Of a DNA stretch of 64,000 bases, positions 1 to 12,200 are shown one piece after another. The stretch is from Strigamia acuminata (Eukaryota; Arthropoda; Chilopoda; Geophilomorpha; Linotaeniidae): assembly GCA_949358305.1 (NCBI GenBank), contig OX442319.1, forward strand, positions 7,812,001 through 7,876,000, given 5' to 3'. The position numbers were made by a program, and so were the translations under genes. Under the pieces are notes generated by a model. That model ran no database searches, was not told the DNA's origin, and saw only the letters and a program-made list of their open reading frames with translations. Positions within the stretch are counted from its first letter, which is position 1; each line of letters opens with the position of its first letter.

Positions 1-1948
1 GCTTCTACTAAGGTTTAAACACTATTTCTGAACATTCAGAGACATTGGTCTTGTGGTGTTTGTGCTAAGTCAACTGTGATGAGATCAAAAGTCTATTCTC
101 CCAAATCATCGGTTGGATGTTTCTAAAACTTACATTGGAGCCTTCTACTAAGGTTTAAACACTATTTCTAAACATTCAGAGACATTGGACTTGTGGTGTT
201 TGTGCTAAGTCAACTGCGATGTGAAATGAGCTCAAAATTTTTTTTTCAAAATTTATTGCTTGGGTGTTGCTAAAACTTAGATTGAAGGCTTCTACTAAGG
301 TTTAAACACTATTTCTGAACATTCAGAGACATTGGTCTTGTGGTGTTTGTGCTAAGTCAACTGCGATGTGAAATGAGCTCAAAATTTTTTTCTTCAAAAT
401 TTAATGCTTGGGTGTTGCTAAAACTTATATTGAAGGCTTCTACTAAGGTTTAAACACTATTTCTGAACATACAGAGACATTGGACTTGTGGTGTTTGTGC
501 TAAGTAACTGTGATGAGATCAAAAGTCTATTCTCCCAAATCATTGCTTGGATGTTGCTAAAACTTACATTGAAGGCTTCTACTAAGGTTTAAACACTATT
601 TCTGAACATTCAGAGACATTGGTCTTGTGGTGTTTGTGCTAAGTCAACTGTGATGAGATCAAAAGTCTATTCTCCCAAATCATCGGTTGGATGTTTCTAA
701 AACTTACATTGGAGCCTTCTACTAAGGTTTAAACACTATTTCTAAACATTCAGAGACATTGGTCTTATGGTGTTTGTGCTAAGTCAACTATGATGAGATC
801 AAAAGTCTATTCTCCCAAATCATCGGTTGAATGTTTCTAAAACTTACATTGGAGCCTTCTACTAAGGTTTAAACACTATTTCTGAACATTCAGAGACATT
901 GGTCTTGTGGTGTTTGTGCTAAGTCAACTGTGATGAGATCAAAAGTCTATTCTCCCAAATCATCGGTTAAATGTTTCTAAAACTTACATTGGAGCCTTCT
1001 ACTAAGGTTTAAACACTATTTCTGAACATTCAGAGACATTGGTCTTGTGGTGTTTGTGCTAAGTCAACTGTGATGAGATCAAAAGTCTATTCTCCCAAAT
1101 CATCGGTTGGATGTTTCTAAAACTTACATTGGAGCCTTCTACTAAGGTTTAAACACTATTTCTGAACATTCAGAGACATTGGACTTGTGGTGTTTGTGCT
1201 AAGTCAACTGCGATGTGAAATGAGCTCAAAATTTTTTTTTCAAAATTTATTGCTTGGGTGTTGCTAAAACTTAGATTGAAGGCTTCTACTAAGGTTTAAA
1301 CACTATTTCTGAACATTCAGAGACATTGGTCTTGTGGTGTTTGTGCTAAGTCAACTGCGATGTGAAATGAGCTCAAAATTTTTTTCTTCAAAATTTAATG
1401 CTTGGGTGTTGCTAAAACTTATATTGAAGGCTTCTACTAAGGTTTAAACACTATTTCTGAACATACAGAGACATTGGACTTGTGGTGTTTGTGCTAAGTA
1501 ACTGTGATGAGATCAAAAGTCTATTCTCCCAATTCATTGCTTGGATGTTGCTAAAACTTACATTGAAGGCTTCTACTAAGGTTTAAACACTATTTCTGAA
1601 CATTCAGAGACATTGGTCTTGTGGTGTTTGTGCTAAGTCAACTGTGATGAGATCAAAAGTCTATTCTCCCAAATCATCGGTTGGATGTTTCTAAAACTTA
1701 CATTGGAGCCTTCTACTAAGGTTTAAACACTATTTCTGAACATTCAGAGACATTGGTCTTGTGGTGTTTGTGCTAAGTCAACTGCGATGTGAAATAAGCT
1801 CAAAATTTTTTTTTCAAAGTTTATTGCTTGGGTGTTGCTAAAACTTACATTGAAGGCTTCTACTAAGGTTTAAACACTATTTCTAAACATTCAGAGACAT
1901 TGGTCTTGTGGTGTTTGTGCTAAGTCAACTGTGATGAGATCAAAAGTC
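1..1948. repeat. Satellite array, segment 1 (140/147-bp monomers)
   Basis: Head-to-tail satellite monomers. Each starts near the conserved block CTTCTACTAAGGTTTAAACA and carries ATTCAGAGACATTGG and GGTGTTTGTGCTAAG. Two monomer types alternate. Type A (140 bp) has GTGATGAGATCAAAAGTC followed by TATTCTCCCAAATCAT. Type B (about 147 bp) replaces that part with GCGATGTGAAATGAGCTC, a run of 7-10 T and CAAAATTTATTGCTTGGG. A short variant lacks TC in the CTAAGTCAACTG block (near 501 and 1495, 994 bp apart), so a roughly 1-kb higher-order unit is repeated here. There is no coding potential. The segment is cut at 1948 by a solo LTR and resumes at 3461. Confidence 0.97.
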
Positions 1949-2375
1949 TGTTGCGGTCGGTCAACACGAATATAGAAGAAATGGGCATTTGCGGTTTGAA
2001 ATTCCCGCCACTAAGATTTGATGATCGTATAGCAAAGTACGTACATAAACCGTGCTGGAAACCACAATAATCACTCCCGAATCCATTGTTGCATGAGGAG
2101 AAAGCAAACGAGAGCACTGTTGAAAGGTATCCGAGTGCTTGTTTATCCATAAGCCAGCGGGGAAAAGAGATTAACTACTCCCGACACATTGGAAAAGATG
2201 GCGGAAATAAAGTTAAACACGAGCTAAAATTCAACAACTTCTTTAATGAACGGTTAGATGAAAACTGAATAAAATACACGAATGTAATTGGCCCTCAAGG
2301 GAGCCGCACATGCGCAATACCGAAAATGGCACGCGCCAAGCCGATTAGCGGCGAAATACAGACACAAAATTCTCC

Positions 2376-2389
2376 GTTGTCATGGCAAC
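2376..2389. promoter_or_regulatory. X-box-like palindrome in solo LTR
   Basis: GTTGTCATGGCAAC lies inside the longer inverted repeat CTCCGTTG...CAACGGAG. It fits the RFX X-box pattern (GTNRCC...RGYAAC half sites) with one imperfect position. The equivalent site is present in all BEL-2-type LTRs in the window. Function is inferred from the motif only. Confidence 0.5.
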
Positions 2390-3136
2390 GGAGGAAAACG
2401 AAATACAGGCAAAGTTGACAAATTGTGAAATTAGCACGGATTACAGTTTGTAATATATCAAAATGACCGCAAGAATGCAGTGAATAAAAAAGCTAATCAT
2501 AACAATTCGATTCAATAAGTAAAACAATGAAAACGAAGCACAAAACAATGATCGTGTAGCAGACGATCGCGATAGCCAATCACAGGCAAGTATGATGACG
2601 TAACCGTAAGATTTGAATTTAAAATGGCTTTAAAACACAAAATAACATAAGAATTCAGGTTAAAAAACATCGTAAACAAATAGTAAAATCAATTCAATCA
2701 ATATACATCGTAAACAAATTGAAATAAAAACGAATTACCGATAAATTCCAACATGGCGGCCTCGAACGTCATGTTGGCGGTGAAACCAGTACATTTGAAA
2801 TTAGATACACAGAATGTTTATAAAAACCACATAGGAATGTTAAATAAAATTAGGAAATGTTATTTCCTGCACAAAATCACACTATTTATTCAACACAACA
2901 CTTTGAAATAGATCGTAAGCCGCACGAACCGAACATTATCGGCCGCGCCCATGCGGTGGCCGACAACGAACGTTCGCACTGACGAAACGAAAACACTTGG
3001 GCAATAATAAAGCACACCAGTCGAAAGAGCAGACAATAATTAGTAGAAAGCAATTGTGAATAGAATTCTTAACAACTCGGAAAGTATAGAACGAAACGTT
3101 AGAAGTTCTAACGAAACGAGACTAGTAATGGAAAAA

Positions 3137-3144
3137 TGACGTCA
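3137..3144. promoter_or_regulatory. CRE-like site TGACGTCA in solo LTR
   Basis: A perfect 8-bp CREB/ATF-type palindrome, conserved at the equivalent position in the BEL-2 LTRs (50558, 58377) and the BEL-3 LTR (63139). Confidence 0.45.
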
Positions 3145-6100
3145 CGCGTGTAGCGTAACTGAACTGCACTTCGACGAATGTACCTAAAATTGCCGAAAAT
3201 CATGAAAATGCATAAGAAATCAATGAGATAAGACACAAAGCTTTGAAAACACTTGAAATAACAGTAAATTAAAATGTAATATCAACACAAAAGACACTAA
3301 AATTACTGAAAACACTAAAAAATGTTTTAATAAGATAAAAACCTGAAATGCAATAAATGAAAATATTAGGCAAAAATTCCACTACACTATGAATATTTAT
3401 TATGACATAAAACACAGTAATAAATGCAATTTCTAAAATACTTCCACGTTGTTTGCAACAAGTCTATTCTCCCAAATCATCGGTTGGATGTTTCTAAAAC
3501 TTACATTGGAGCCTTCTACTAAGGTTTAAACACTATTTCTGAACATTCAGAGACATTGGACTTGTGGTGTTTGTGCTAAGTCAACTGCGATGTAAAATGA
3601 GCTCAAAATTTTTTTTTCAAAATTTATTGCTTAGGTGTTGCTAAAACTTATATTGAAGGCTTCTACTAAGGTTTAAACACTATTTCTGAACATTCAGAGA
3701 CATTGGTCTTGTGGTGTTTGTGCTAAGTCAACTGCGATGTAAAATGAGCTCAAAATTTTTTTTTCAAAATTTAATGCTTGGGTGTTGCTAAAACTTATAT
3801 TGAAGGCTTCTACTAAGGTTTAAACACTATTTCTGAACATTCAGAGACATTGGACTTGTGGTGTTTGTGCTAAGTCAACTGTGATGAGATCAAAAGTCTA
3901 TTCTCCCAAATCATTGGTTGGATGTTTCTAAAACTTACATTGGAGCCTTCTACTAAGGTTTAAACACTATTTCTGAACATTCAGAGACATTGGTCTTGTA
4001 GTGTTTGTGCTAAGTCAACTGTGATAAGATCAAAAGTCTATTCTCCCAAATCATCGGTTGAATGTTTCTAAAACTTACATTGGAGCCTTCTACTAAGGTT
4101 TAAACACTATTTCTGAACATTCAGAGACATTGGTCTTGTGGTGTTTGTGCTAAGTCAACTGTGATGAGATCAAAAGTCTATTCTCCCAAATCATCGGTTA
4201 AATGTTTCTAAAACTTACATTGGAGCCTTCTACTAAGGTTTAAACACTATTTCTGAACATTCAGAGACATTGGACTTGTGGTGTTTGTGCTAAGTCAACT
4301 GTGATGAGATCAAAAGTCTATTCTCCCAAATCATTGGTTGGATGTTTCTAAAACTTACATTGGAGCCTTCTACTAAGGTTTAAACACTATTTCTGAACAT
4401 TCAGAGACATTGGTCTTGTGGTGTTTGTGCTAAGTCAACTGTGATGAGATCAAAAGTCTATTCTCCCAAATCATTGGTTGGATGTTTCTAAAACTTACAT
4501 TGGAGCCTTCTACTAATGTTTAAACACTATTTCTGAACATTCAGAGACATTGGACTTGTGGTGTTTGTGCTAAGTCAACTGTGATGAGATCAAAAGTCTA
4601 TTCTCCCAAATCATTGGTTGGATGTTTCTAAAACTTACATTGGAGCCTTCTACTAAGGTTTAAACACTATTTCTGAACATTCAGAGACATTGGTCTTGTG
4701 GTGTTTGTGCTAAGTCAACTGTGATGAGATCAAAAGTCTATTCTCCCAAATCATTGGTTGGATGTTTCTAAAACTTACATTGGAGCCTTCTACTAATGTT
4801 TAAACACTATTTCTGAACATTCAGAGACATTGGTCTTGTAGTGTTTGTGCTAAGTCAACTGTGATGAGATCAAAAGTCTATTCTCCCAAATCATCGGTTG
4901 AATGTTTCTAAAACTTACATTGGAGCCTTCTACTAAGGTTTAAACACTATTTCTGAACATTCAGAGACATTGGTCTTGTGGTGTTTGTGCTAAGTCAACT
5001 GTGATGAGATCAAAAGTCTATTCTCCCAAATCATCGGTTAAATGTTTCTAAAACTTACATTGGAGCCTTCTACTAAGGTTTAAACACTATTTCTGAACAT
5101 TCAGAGACATTGGTCTTGTGGTGTTTGTGCTAAGTCAACTGTGATGAGATCAAAAGTCTATTCTCCCAAATCATCGGTTGAATGTTTCTAAAACTTACAT
5201 TGGAGCCTTCTACTAAGGTTTAAACACTATTTCTGAACATTCAGAGACATTGGTCTTGTGGTGTTTGTGCTAAGTCAACTGTGATGAGATCAAAAGTCTA
5301 TTCTCCCAAATCATCGGTTAAATGTTTCTAAAACTTACATTGGAGCCTTCTACTAAGGTTTAAACACTATTTCTGAACATTCAGAGACATTGGACTTGTG
5401 GTGTTTGTGCTAAGTCAACTGTGATGAGATCAAAAGTCTATTCTCCCAAATCATTGGTTGGATGTTTCTAAAACTTACATTGGAGCCTTCTACTAAGGTT
5501 TAAACACTATTTCTGAACATTCAGAGACATTGGTCTTGTGGTGTTTGTGCTAAGTCAACTGTGATGAGATCAAAAGTCTATTCTCCCAAATCATTGGTTG
5601 GATGTTTCTAAAACTTACATTGGAGCCTTCTACTAATGTTTAAACACTATTTCTGAACATTCAGAGACATTGGTCTTGTAGTGTTTGTGCTAAGTCAACT
5701 GTGATGAGATCAAAAGTCTATTCTCCCAAATCATCGGTTGAATGTTTCTAAAACTTACATTGGAGCCTTCTACTAAGGTTTAAACACTATTTCTGAACAT
5801 TCAGAGACATTGGTCTTGTGGTGTTTGTGCTAAGTCAACTGTGATGAGATCAAAAGTCTATTCTCCCAAATCATCGGTTAAATGTTTCTAAAACTTACAT
5901 TGGAGCCTTCTACTAAGGTTTAAACACTATTTCTGAACATTCAGAGACATTGGTCTTGTGGTGTTTGTGCTAAGTCAACTGTGATGAGATCAAAAGTCTA
6001 TTCTCCCAAATCATCGGTTAAATGTTTCTAAAACTTACATTGGAGCTTTCTACTAAGGTTTAAACACTATTTCTGAACATTCAGAGACATTGGTCTTGTG

Positions 6101-9100
6101 GTGTTTGTGCTAAGTCAACTGTGATGAGATCAAAAGTCTATTCTCCCAAATCATCGGTTGGATGTTTCTAAAACTTACATTGGAGCCTTCTACTAAGGTT
6201 TAAACACTATTTCTGAACATTCAGAGACATTGGTCTTGTGGTGTTTGTGCTAAGTCAACTGCGATGTGAAATAAGCTCAAAATTTTTTTTTCAAAGTTTA
6301 TTGCTTGGGTGTTGCTAAAACTTACATTGAAGGCTTCTACTAAGGTTTAAACACTATTTCTAAACATTCAGAGACATTGGTCTTGTGGTGTTTGTGCTAA
6401 GTCAACTGTGATGAGATCAAAAGTCTATTCTCCCAAATCATCGGTTGGATGTTTCTAAAACTTACATTGGAGCCTTCTACTAAGGTTTAAACACTATTTC
6501 TGAACATTCAGAGACATTGGACTTGTGGTGTTTGTGCTAAGTCAACTGCGATGTAAAATGAGCTCAAAATTTTTTTTTTAAAATTTATTGCTTAGGTGTT
6601 GCTAAAACTTATATTGAAGGCTTCTACTAAGGTTTAAACACTATTTCTGAACATTCAGAGACATTGGTCTTGTGGTGTTTGTGCTAAGTCAACTGCGATG
6701 TAAAATGAGCTCAAAATTTTTTTTTTAAAATTTAATGCTTGGGTGTTGCTAAAACTTATATTGAAGGCTTCTACTAAGGTTTAAACACTATTTCTGAACA
6801 TTCAGAGACATTGGACTTGTGGTGTTTGTGCTAAGTCAACTGTGATGAGATCAAAAGTCTATTCTCCCAAATCATTGGTTGGATGTTTCTAAAACTTACA
6901 TTGGAGCCTTCTACTAAGGTTTAAACACTATTTCTGAACATTCAGAGACATTGGTCTTGTAGTGTTTGTGCTAAGTCAACTGTGATGAGATCAAAAGTCT
7001 ATTCTCCCAAATCATCGGTTGAATGTTTCTAAAACTTACATTGGAGCCTTCTACTAAGGTTTAAACACTATTTCTGAACATTCAGAGACATTGGTCTTGT
7101 GGTGTTTGTGCTAAGTCAACTGTGATGAGATCAAAAGTCTATTCTCCCAAATCATCGGTTAAATGTTTCTAAAACTTACATTGGAGCCTTCTACTAAGGT
7201 TTAAACACTATTTCTGAACATTCAGAGACATTGGTCTTGTGGTGTTTGTGCTAAGTCAACTGTGATGAGATCAAAAGTCTATTCTCCCAAATCATTGGTT
7301 GGATGTTTCTAAAACTTACATTGGAGCCTTCTACTAATGTTTAAACACTTTTTCTGAACATTCAGAGACATTGGTCTTGTAGTGTTTGTGCTAAGTCAAC
7401 TGTGATGAGATCAAAAGTCTATTCTCCCAAATCATCGGTTGAATGTTTCTAAAACTTACATTGGAGCCTTCTACTAAGGTTTAAACACTATTTCTGAACA
7501 TTCAGAGACATTGGTCTTGTGGTGTTTGTGCTAAGTCAACTGTGATGAGATCAAAAGTCTATTCTCCCAAATCATCGGTTAAATGTTTCTAAAACTTACA
7601 TTGGAGCCTTCTACTAAGGTTTAAACACTATTTCTGAACATTCAGAGACATTGGTCTTGTGGTGTTTGTGCTAAGTCAACTGTGATGAGATCAAAAGTCT
7701 ATTCTCCCAAATCATCGGTTAAATGTTTCTAAAACTTACATTGGAGCCTTCTACTAAGGTTTAAACACTATTTCTGAACATTCAGAGACATTGGTCTTGT
7801 GGTGTTTGTGCTAAGTCAACTGTGATGAGATCAAAAGTCTATTCTCCCAAATCATCGGTTAAATGTTTCTAAAACTTACATTGGAGCCTTCTACTAAGGT
7901 TTAAACACTATTTCTGAACATTCAGAGACATTGGTCTTGTGGTGTTTGTGCTAAGTCAACTGTGATGAGATCAAAAGTCTATTCTCCCAAATCATCGGTT
8001 AAATGTTTCTAAAACTTACATTGGAGCCTTCTACTAAGGTTTAAACACTATTTCTGAACATTCAGAGACATTGGTCTTGTGGTGTTTGTGCTAAGTCAAC
8101 TGTGATGAGATCAAAAGTCTATTCTCCCAAATCATCGGTTGGATGTTTCTAAAACTTACATTGGAGCCTTCTACTAAGGTTTAAACACTATTTCTGAACA
8201 TTCAGAGACATTGGTCTTGTGGTGTTTGTGCTAAGTCAACTGCGATGTGAAATAAGCTCAAAATTTTTTTTTCAAAGTTTATTGCTTGGGTGTTGCTAAA
8301 ACTTACATTGAAGGCTTCTACTAAGGTTTAAACACTATTTCTAAACATTCAGAGACATTGGTCTTGTGGTGTTTGTGCTAAGTCAACTGTGATGAGATCA
8401 AAAGTCTATTCTCCCAAATCATCGGTTGGATGTTTCTAAAACTTACATTGGAGCCTTCTACTAAGGTTTAAACACTATTTCTGAACATTCAGAGACATTG
8501 GACTTGTGGTGTTTGTGCTAAGTCAACTGCGATGTAAAATGAGCTCAAAATTTTTTTTTCAAAATTTATTGCTTAGGTGTTGCTAAAACTTATATTGAAG
8601 GCTTCTACTAAGGTTTAAACACTATTTCTGAACATTCAGAGACATTGGTCTTGTGGTGTTTGTGCTAAGTCAACTGCGATGTAAAATGAGCTCAAAATTT
8701 TTTTTTCAAAATTTAATGCTTGGGTGTTGCTAAAACTTATATTGAAGGCTTCTACTAAGGTTTAAACACTATTTCTGAACATTCAGAGACATTGGACTTG
8801 TGGTGTTTGTGCTAAGTCAACTGTGATGAGATCAAAAGTCTATTCTCCCAAATCATTGGTTGGATGTTTCTAAAACTTACATTGGAGTCTTCTACTAAGG
8901 TTTAAACACTATTTCTGAACATTCAGAGACATTGGTCTTGTAGTGTTTGTGCTAAGTCAACTGTGATGAGATCAAAAGTCTATTCTCCCAAATCATCGGT
9001 TGAATGTTTCTAAAACTTACATTGGAGCCTTCTACTAAGGTTTAAACACTATTTCTGAACATTCAGAGACATTGGTCTTGTGGTGTTTGTGCTAAGTCAA

Positions 9101-9289
9101 CTGTGATGAGATCAAAAGTCTATTCTCCCAAATCATCGGTTAAATGTTTCTAAAACTTACATTGGAGCCTTCTACTAAGGTTTAAACACTATTTCTGAAC
9201 ATTCAGAGACATTGGTCTTGTGGTGTTTGTGCTAAGTCAACTGTGATGAGATCAAAAGTCTATTCTCCCAAATCATCGGTTGGATGTTT

Positions 9290-12200
9290 CTAAAACTTAC
9301 ATTGGAGCCTTCTACTAAGGTTTAAACACTATTTCTGAACATTCAGAGACATTGGTCTTGTGGTGTTTGTGCTAAGTCAACTGTGATGAGATCAAAAGTC
9401 TATTCTCCCAAATCATTGGTTGGATGTTTCTAAAACTTACATTGGAGCCTTCTACTAAGGTTTAAACACTATTTCTGAACATTCAGAGACATTGGTCTTG
9501 TGGTGTTTGTGCTAAGTCAACTGTGATGAGATCAAAAGTCTATTCTCCCAAATCATTGGTTGGATGTTTCTAAAACTTACATTGGAGCCTTCTACTAAGG
9601 TTTAAACACTATTTCTGAACATTCAGAGACATTGGTCTTGTGGTGTTTGTGCTAAGTCAACTGTGATGAGATCAAAAGTCTATTCTCCCAAATCATCGGT
9701 TGAATGTTTCTAAAACTTACATTGGAGCCTTCTACTAAGGTTTAAACACTATTTCTGAACATTCAGAGACATTGGTCTTGTGGTGTTTGTGCTAAGTCAA
9801 CTGTGATGAGATCAAAAGTCTATTCTCCCAAATCATCGGTTAAATGTTATAAAACTTACATTGGAGCCTTCTACTAAGGTTTAAACACTATTTCTGAACA
9901 TTCAGAGACATTGGTCTTGTGGTGTTTGTGCTAAGTCAACTGTGATGAGATCAAAAGTCTATTCTCCCAAATCATCGGTTGGATGTTTCTAAAACTTACA
10001 TTGGAGCCTTCTACTAAGGTTTAAACACTATTTCTGAACATTCAGAGACATTGGTCTTTTGGTGTTTGTGCTAAGTCAACTGTGATGAGATCAAAAGTCT
10101 ATTCTCCCAAATCATTGGTTGGATGTTTCTAAAACTTACATTGGAGCCTTCTACTAAGGTTTAAACACTATTTCTGAACATTCAGAGACATTGGTCTTGT
10201 GGTGTTTGTGCTAAGTCAACTGTGATGAGATCAAAAGTCTATTCTTCCAAATCATCGGTTAAATGTTTCTAAAACTTACATTGGAGCCTTCTACTAAGGT
10301 TTAAACACTATTTCTGAACATTCAGAGACATTGGTCTTGTGGTGTTTGTGCTAAGTCAACTGTGATGAGATCAAAAGTCTATTCTCCCAAATCATCGGTT
10401 GGATGTTTCTAAAACTTACATTGGAGCCTTCTACTAAGGTTTAAACACTATTTCTGAACATTCAGAGACATTGGTCTTGTGGTGTTTGTGCTAAGTCAAC
10501 TGTGATGAGATCAAAAGTCTATTCTCCCAAATCATTGGTTGGATGTTTCTAAAACTTACATTGGAGCCTTCTACTAAGGTTTAAACACTATTTCTGAACA
10601 TTCAGAGACATTGGTCTTGTGGTGTTTGTGCTAAGTCAACTGTGATGAGATCAAAAGTCTATTCTCCCAAATCATCGGTTAAATGTTTCTAAAACTTACA
10701 TTGGAGCCTTCTACTAAGGTTTAAACACTATTTCTGAACATTCAGAGACATTGGTCTTGTGGTGTTTGTGCTAAGTCAACTGTGATGAGATCAAAAGTCT
10801 ATTCTCCCAAATCATCGGTTGGATGTTTCTAAAACTTACATTGGAGCCTTCTACTAAGGTTTAAACACTATTTCTGAACATTCAGAGACATTGGACTTGT
10901 GGTGTTTGTGCTAAGTCAACTGCGATGTGAAATGAGCTAAAAATTTTTTTTTCAAAATTTATTGCTTGGGTGTTGCTAAAACTTAGATTGAAGGCTTCTA
11001 CTAAGGTTTAAACACTATTTCTGAACATTCAGAGACATTGGTCTTGTGGTGTTTGTGCTAAGTCAACTGCGATGTGAAATGAGCTCAAAATTTTTTTCTT
11101 CAAAATTTAATGCTTGGGTGTTGCTAAAACTTATATTGAAGGCTTCTACTAAGGTTTAAACACTATTTCTGAACATACAGAGACATTGGACTTGTGGTGT
11201 TTGTGCTAAGTAACTGTGATGAGATCAAAAGTCTATTCTCCCAAATCATTGCTTGGATGTTGCTAAAACTTACATTGAAGGCTTCTACTAAGGTTTAAAC
11301 ACTATTTCTGAACATTCAGAGACATTGGTCTTGTGGTGTTTGTGCTAAGTCAACTGTGATGAGATCAAAAGTCTATTCTCCCAAATCATCGGTTGGATGT
11401 TTCTAAAACTTACATTGGAGCCTTCTACTAAGGTTTAAACACTATTTCTGAACATTCAGAGACATTGGACTTGTGGTGTTTGTGCTAAGTCAACTGCGAT
11501 GTGAAATGAGCTCAAAATTTTTTTTTCAAAATTTATTGCTTAGGTGTTGCTAAAACTTATATTGAAGGCTTCTACTAAGGTTTAAACACTATTTCTGAAC
11601 ATTCAGAGACATTGGTCTTGTGGTGTTTGTGCTAAGTCAACTGCGATGTGAAATGAGCTCAAAATTTTTTTTTCAAAATTTAATGCTTGGGTGTTGCTAA
11701 AACTTATATTGAAGGCTTCTACTAAGGTTTAAACACTATTTCTGAACATTCAGAGACATTGGACTTGTGGTGTTTGTGCTAAGTCAACTGTGATGAGATC
11801 AAAAGTTTATTCTCCCAAATCATTCGTTGGATGTTTCTAAAACTTACATTGGAGCCTTCTACTAAGGTTTAAACACTATTTCTGAACATTCAGAGACATT
11901 GGTCTTGTGGTGTTTGTGCTAAGTCAACTGTGATGAGATCAAAAGTCTATTCTCCCAAATCATCGGTTAAATGTTATAAAACTTACATTGGAGCCTTCTA
12001 CTAAGGTTTAAACACTATTTCTGAACATTCAGAGACATTGGTCTTGTGGTGTTTGTGCTAAGTTAACTGTGATGAGATCAAAAGTCTATTCTCCCAAATC
12101 ATCGGTTGGATGTTTCTAAAACTTACATTGGAGCCTTCTACTAAGGTTTAAACACTATTTCTGAACATTCAGAGACATTGGTCTTGTGGTGTTTGTGCTA

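Larger units (their letters stand above)
1949..3460 (-). mobile_element. Solo LTR of the BEL-2 family, reverse orientation
   Basis: This 1,512-bp segment is the reverse complement of the BEL-2 LTRs (50242-51753 and 58061-59572) and has exactly the same length. It has the same TGTTGC...GCAACA ends and is flanked by the 4-bp duplication AGTC (1945-1948 and 3461-3464), which restores an uninterrupted type-A monomer. I noticed roughly ten substitutions against the BEL-2 LTRs, for example in the CATCGTAAACAAATAG stretch near 2668, so it is older than the intact copy. No internal region remains, as expected after recombination between the two LTRs of one element. The small open frames inside it recur in every LTR copy and are not considered genes. 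Confidence 0.95.

Noticed and set aside
1-1948. CENP-B box in the satellite
   Set aside because: No match to the TTCG....A..CGGG pattern seen in either monomer type.
1920-2268. Small open frames in the solo LTR, repeated at 51434-51616 and 59253-59435
   Set aside because: They recur only because the LTR is repeated. They have no domain, overlap on opposite strands, and lie in a regulatory region.
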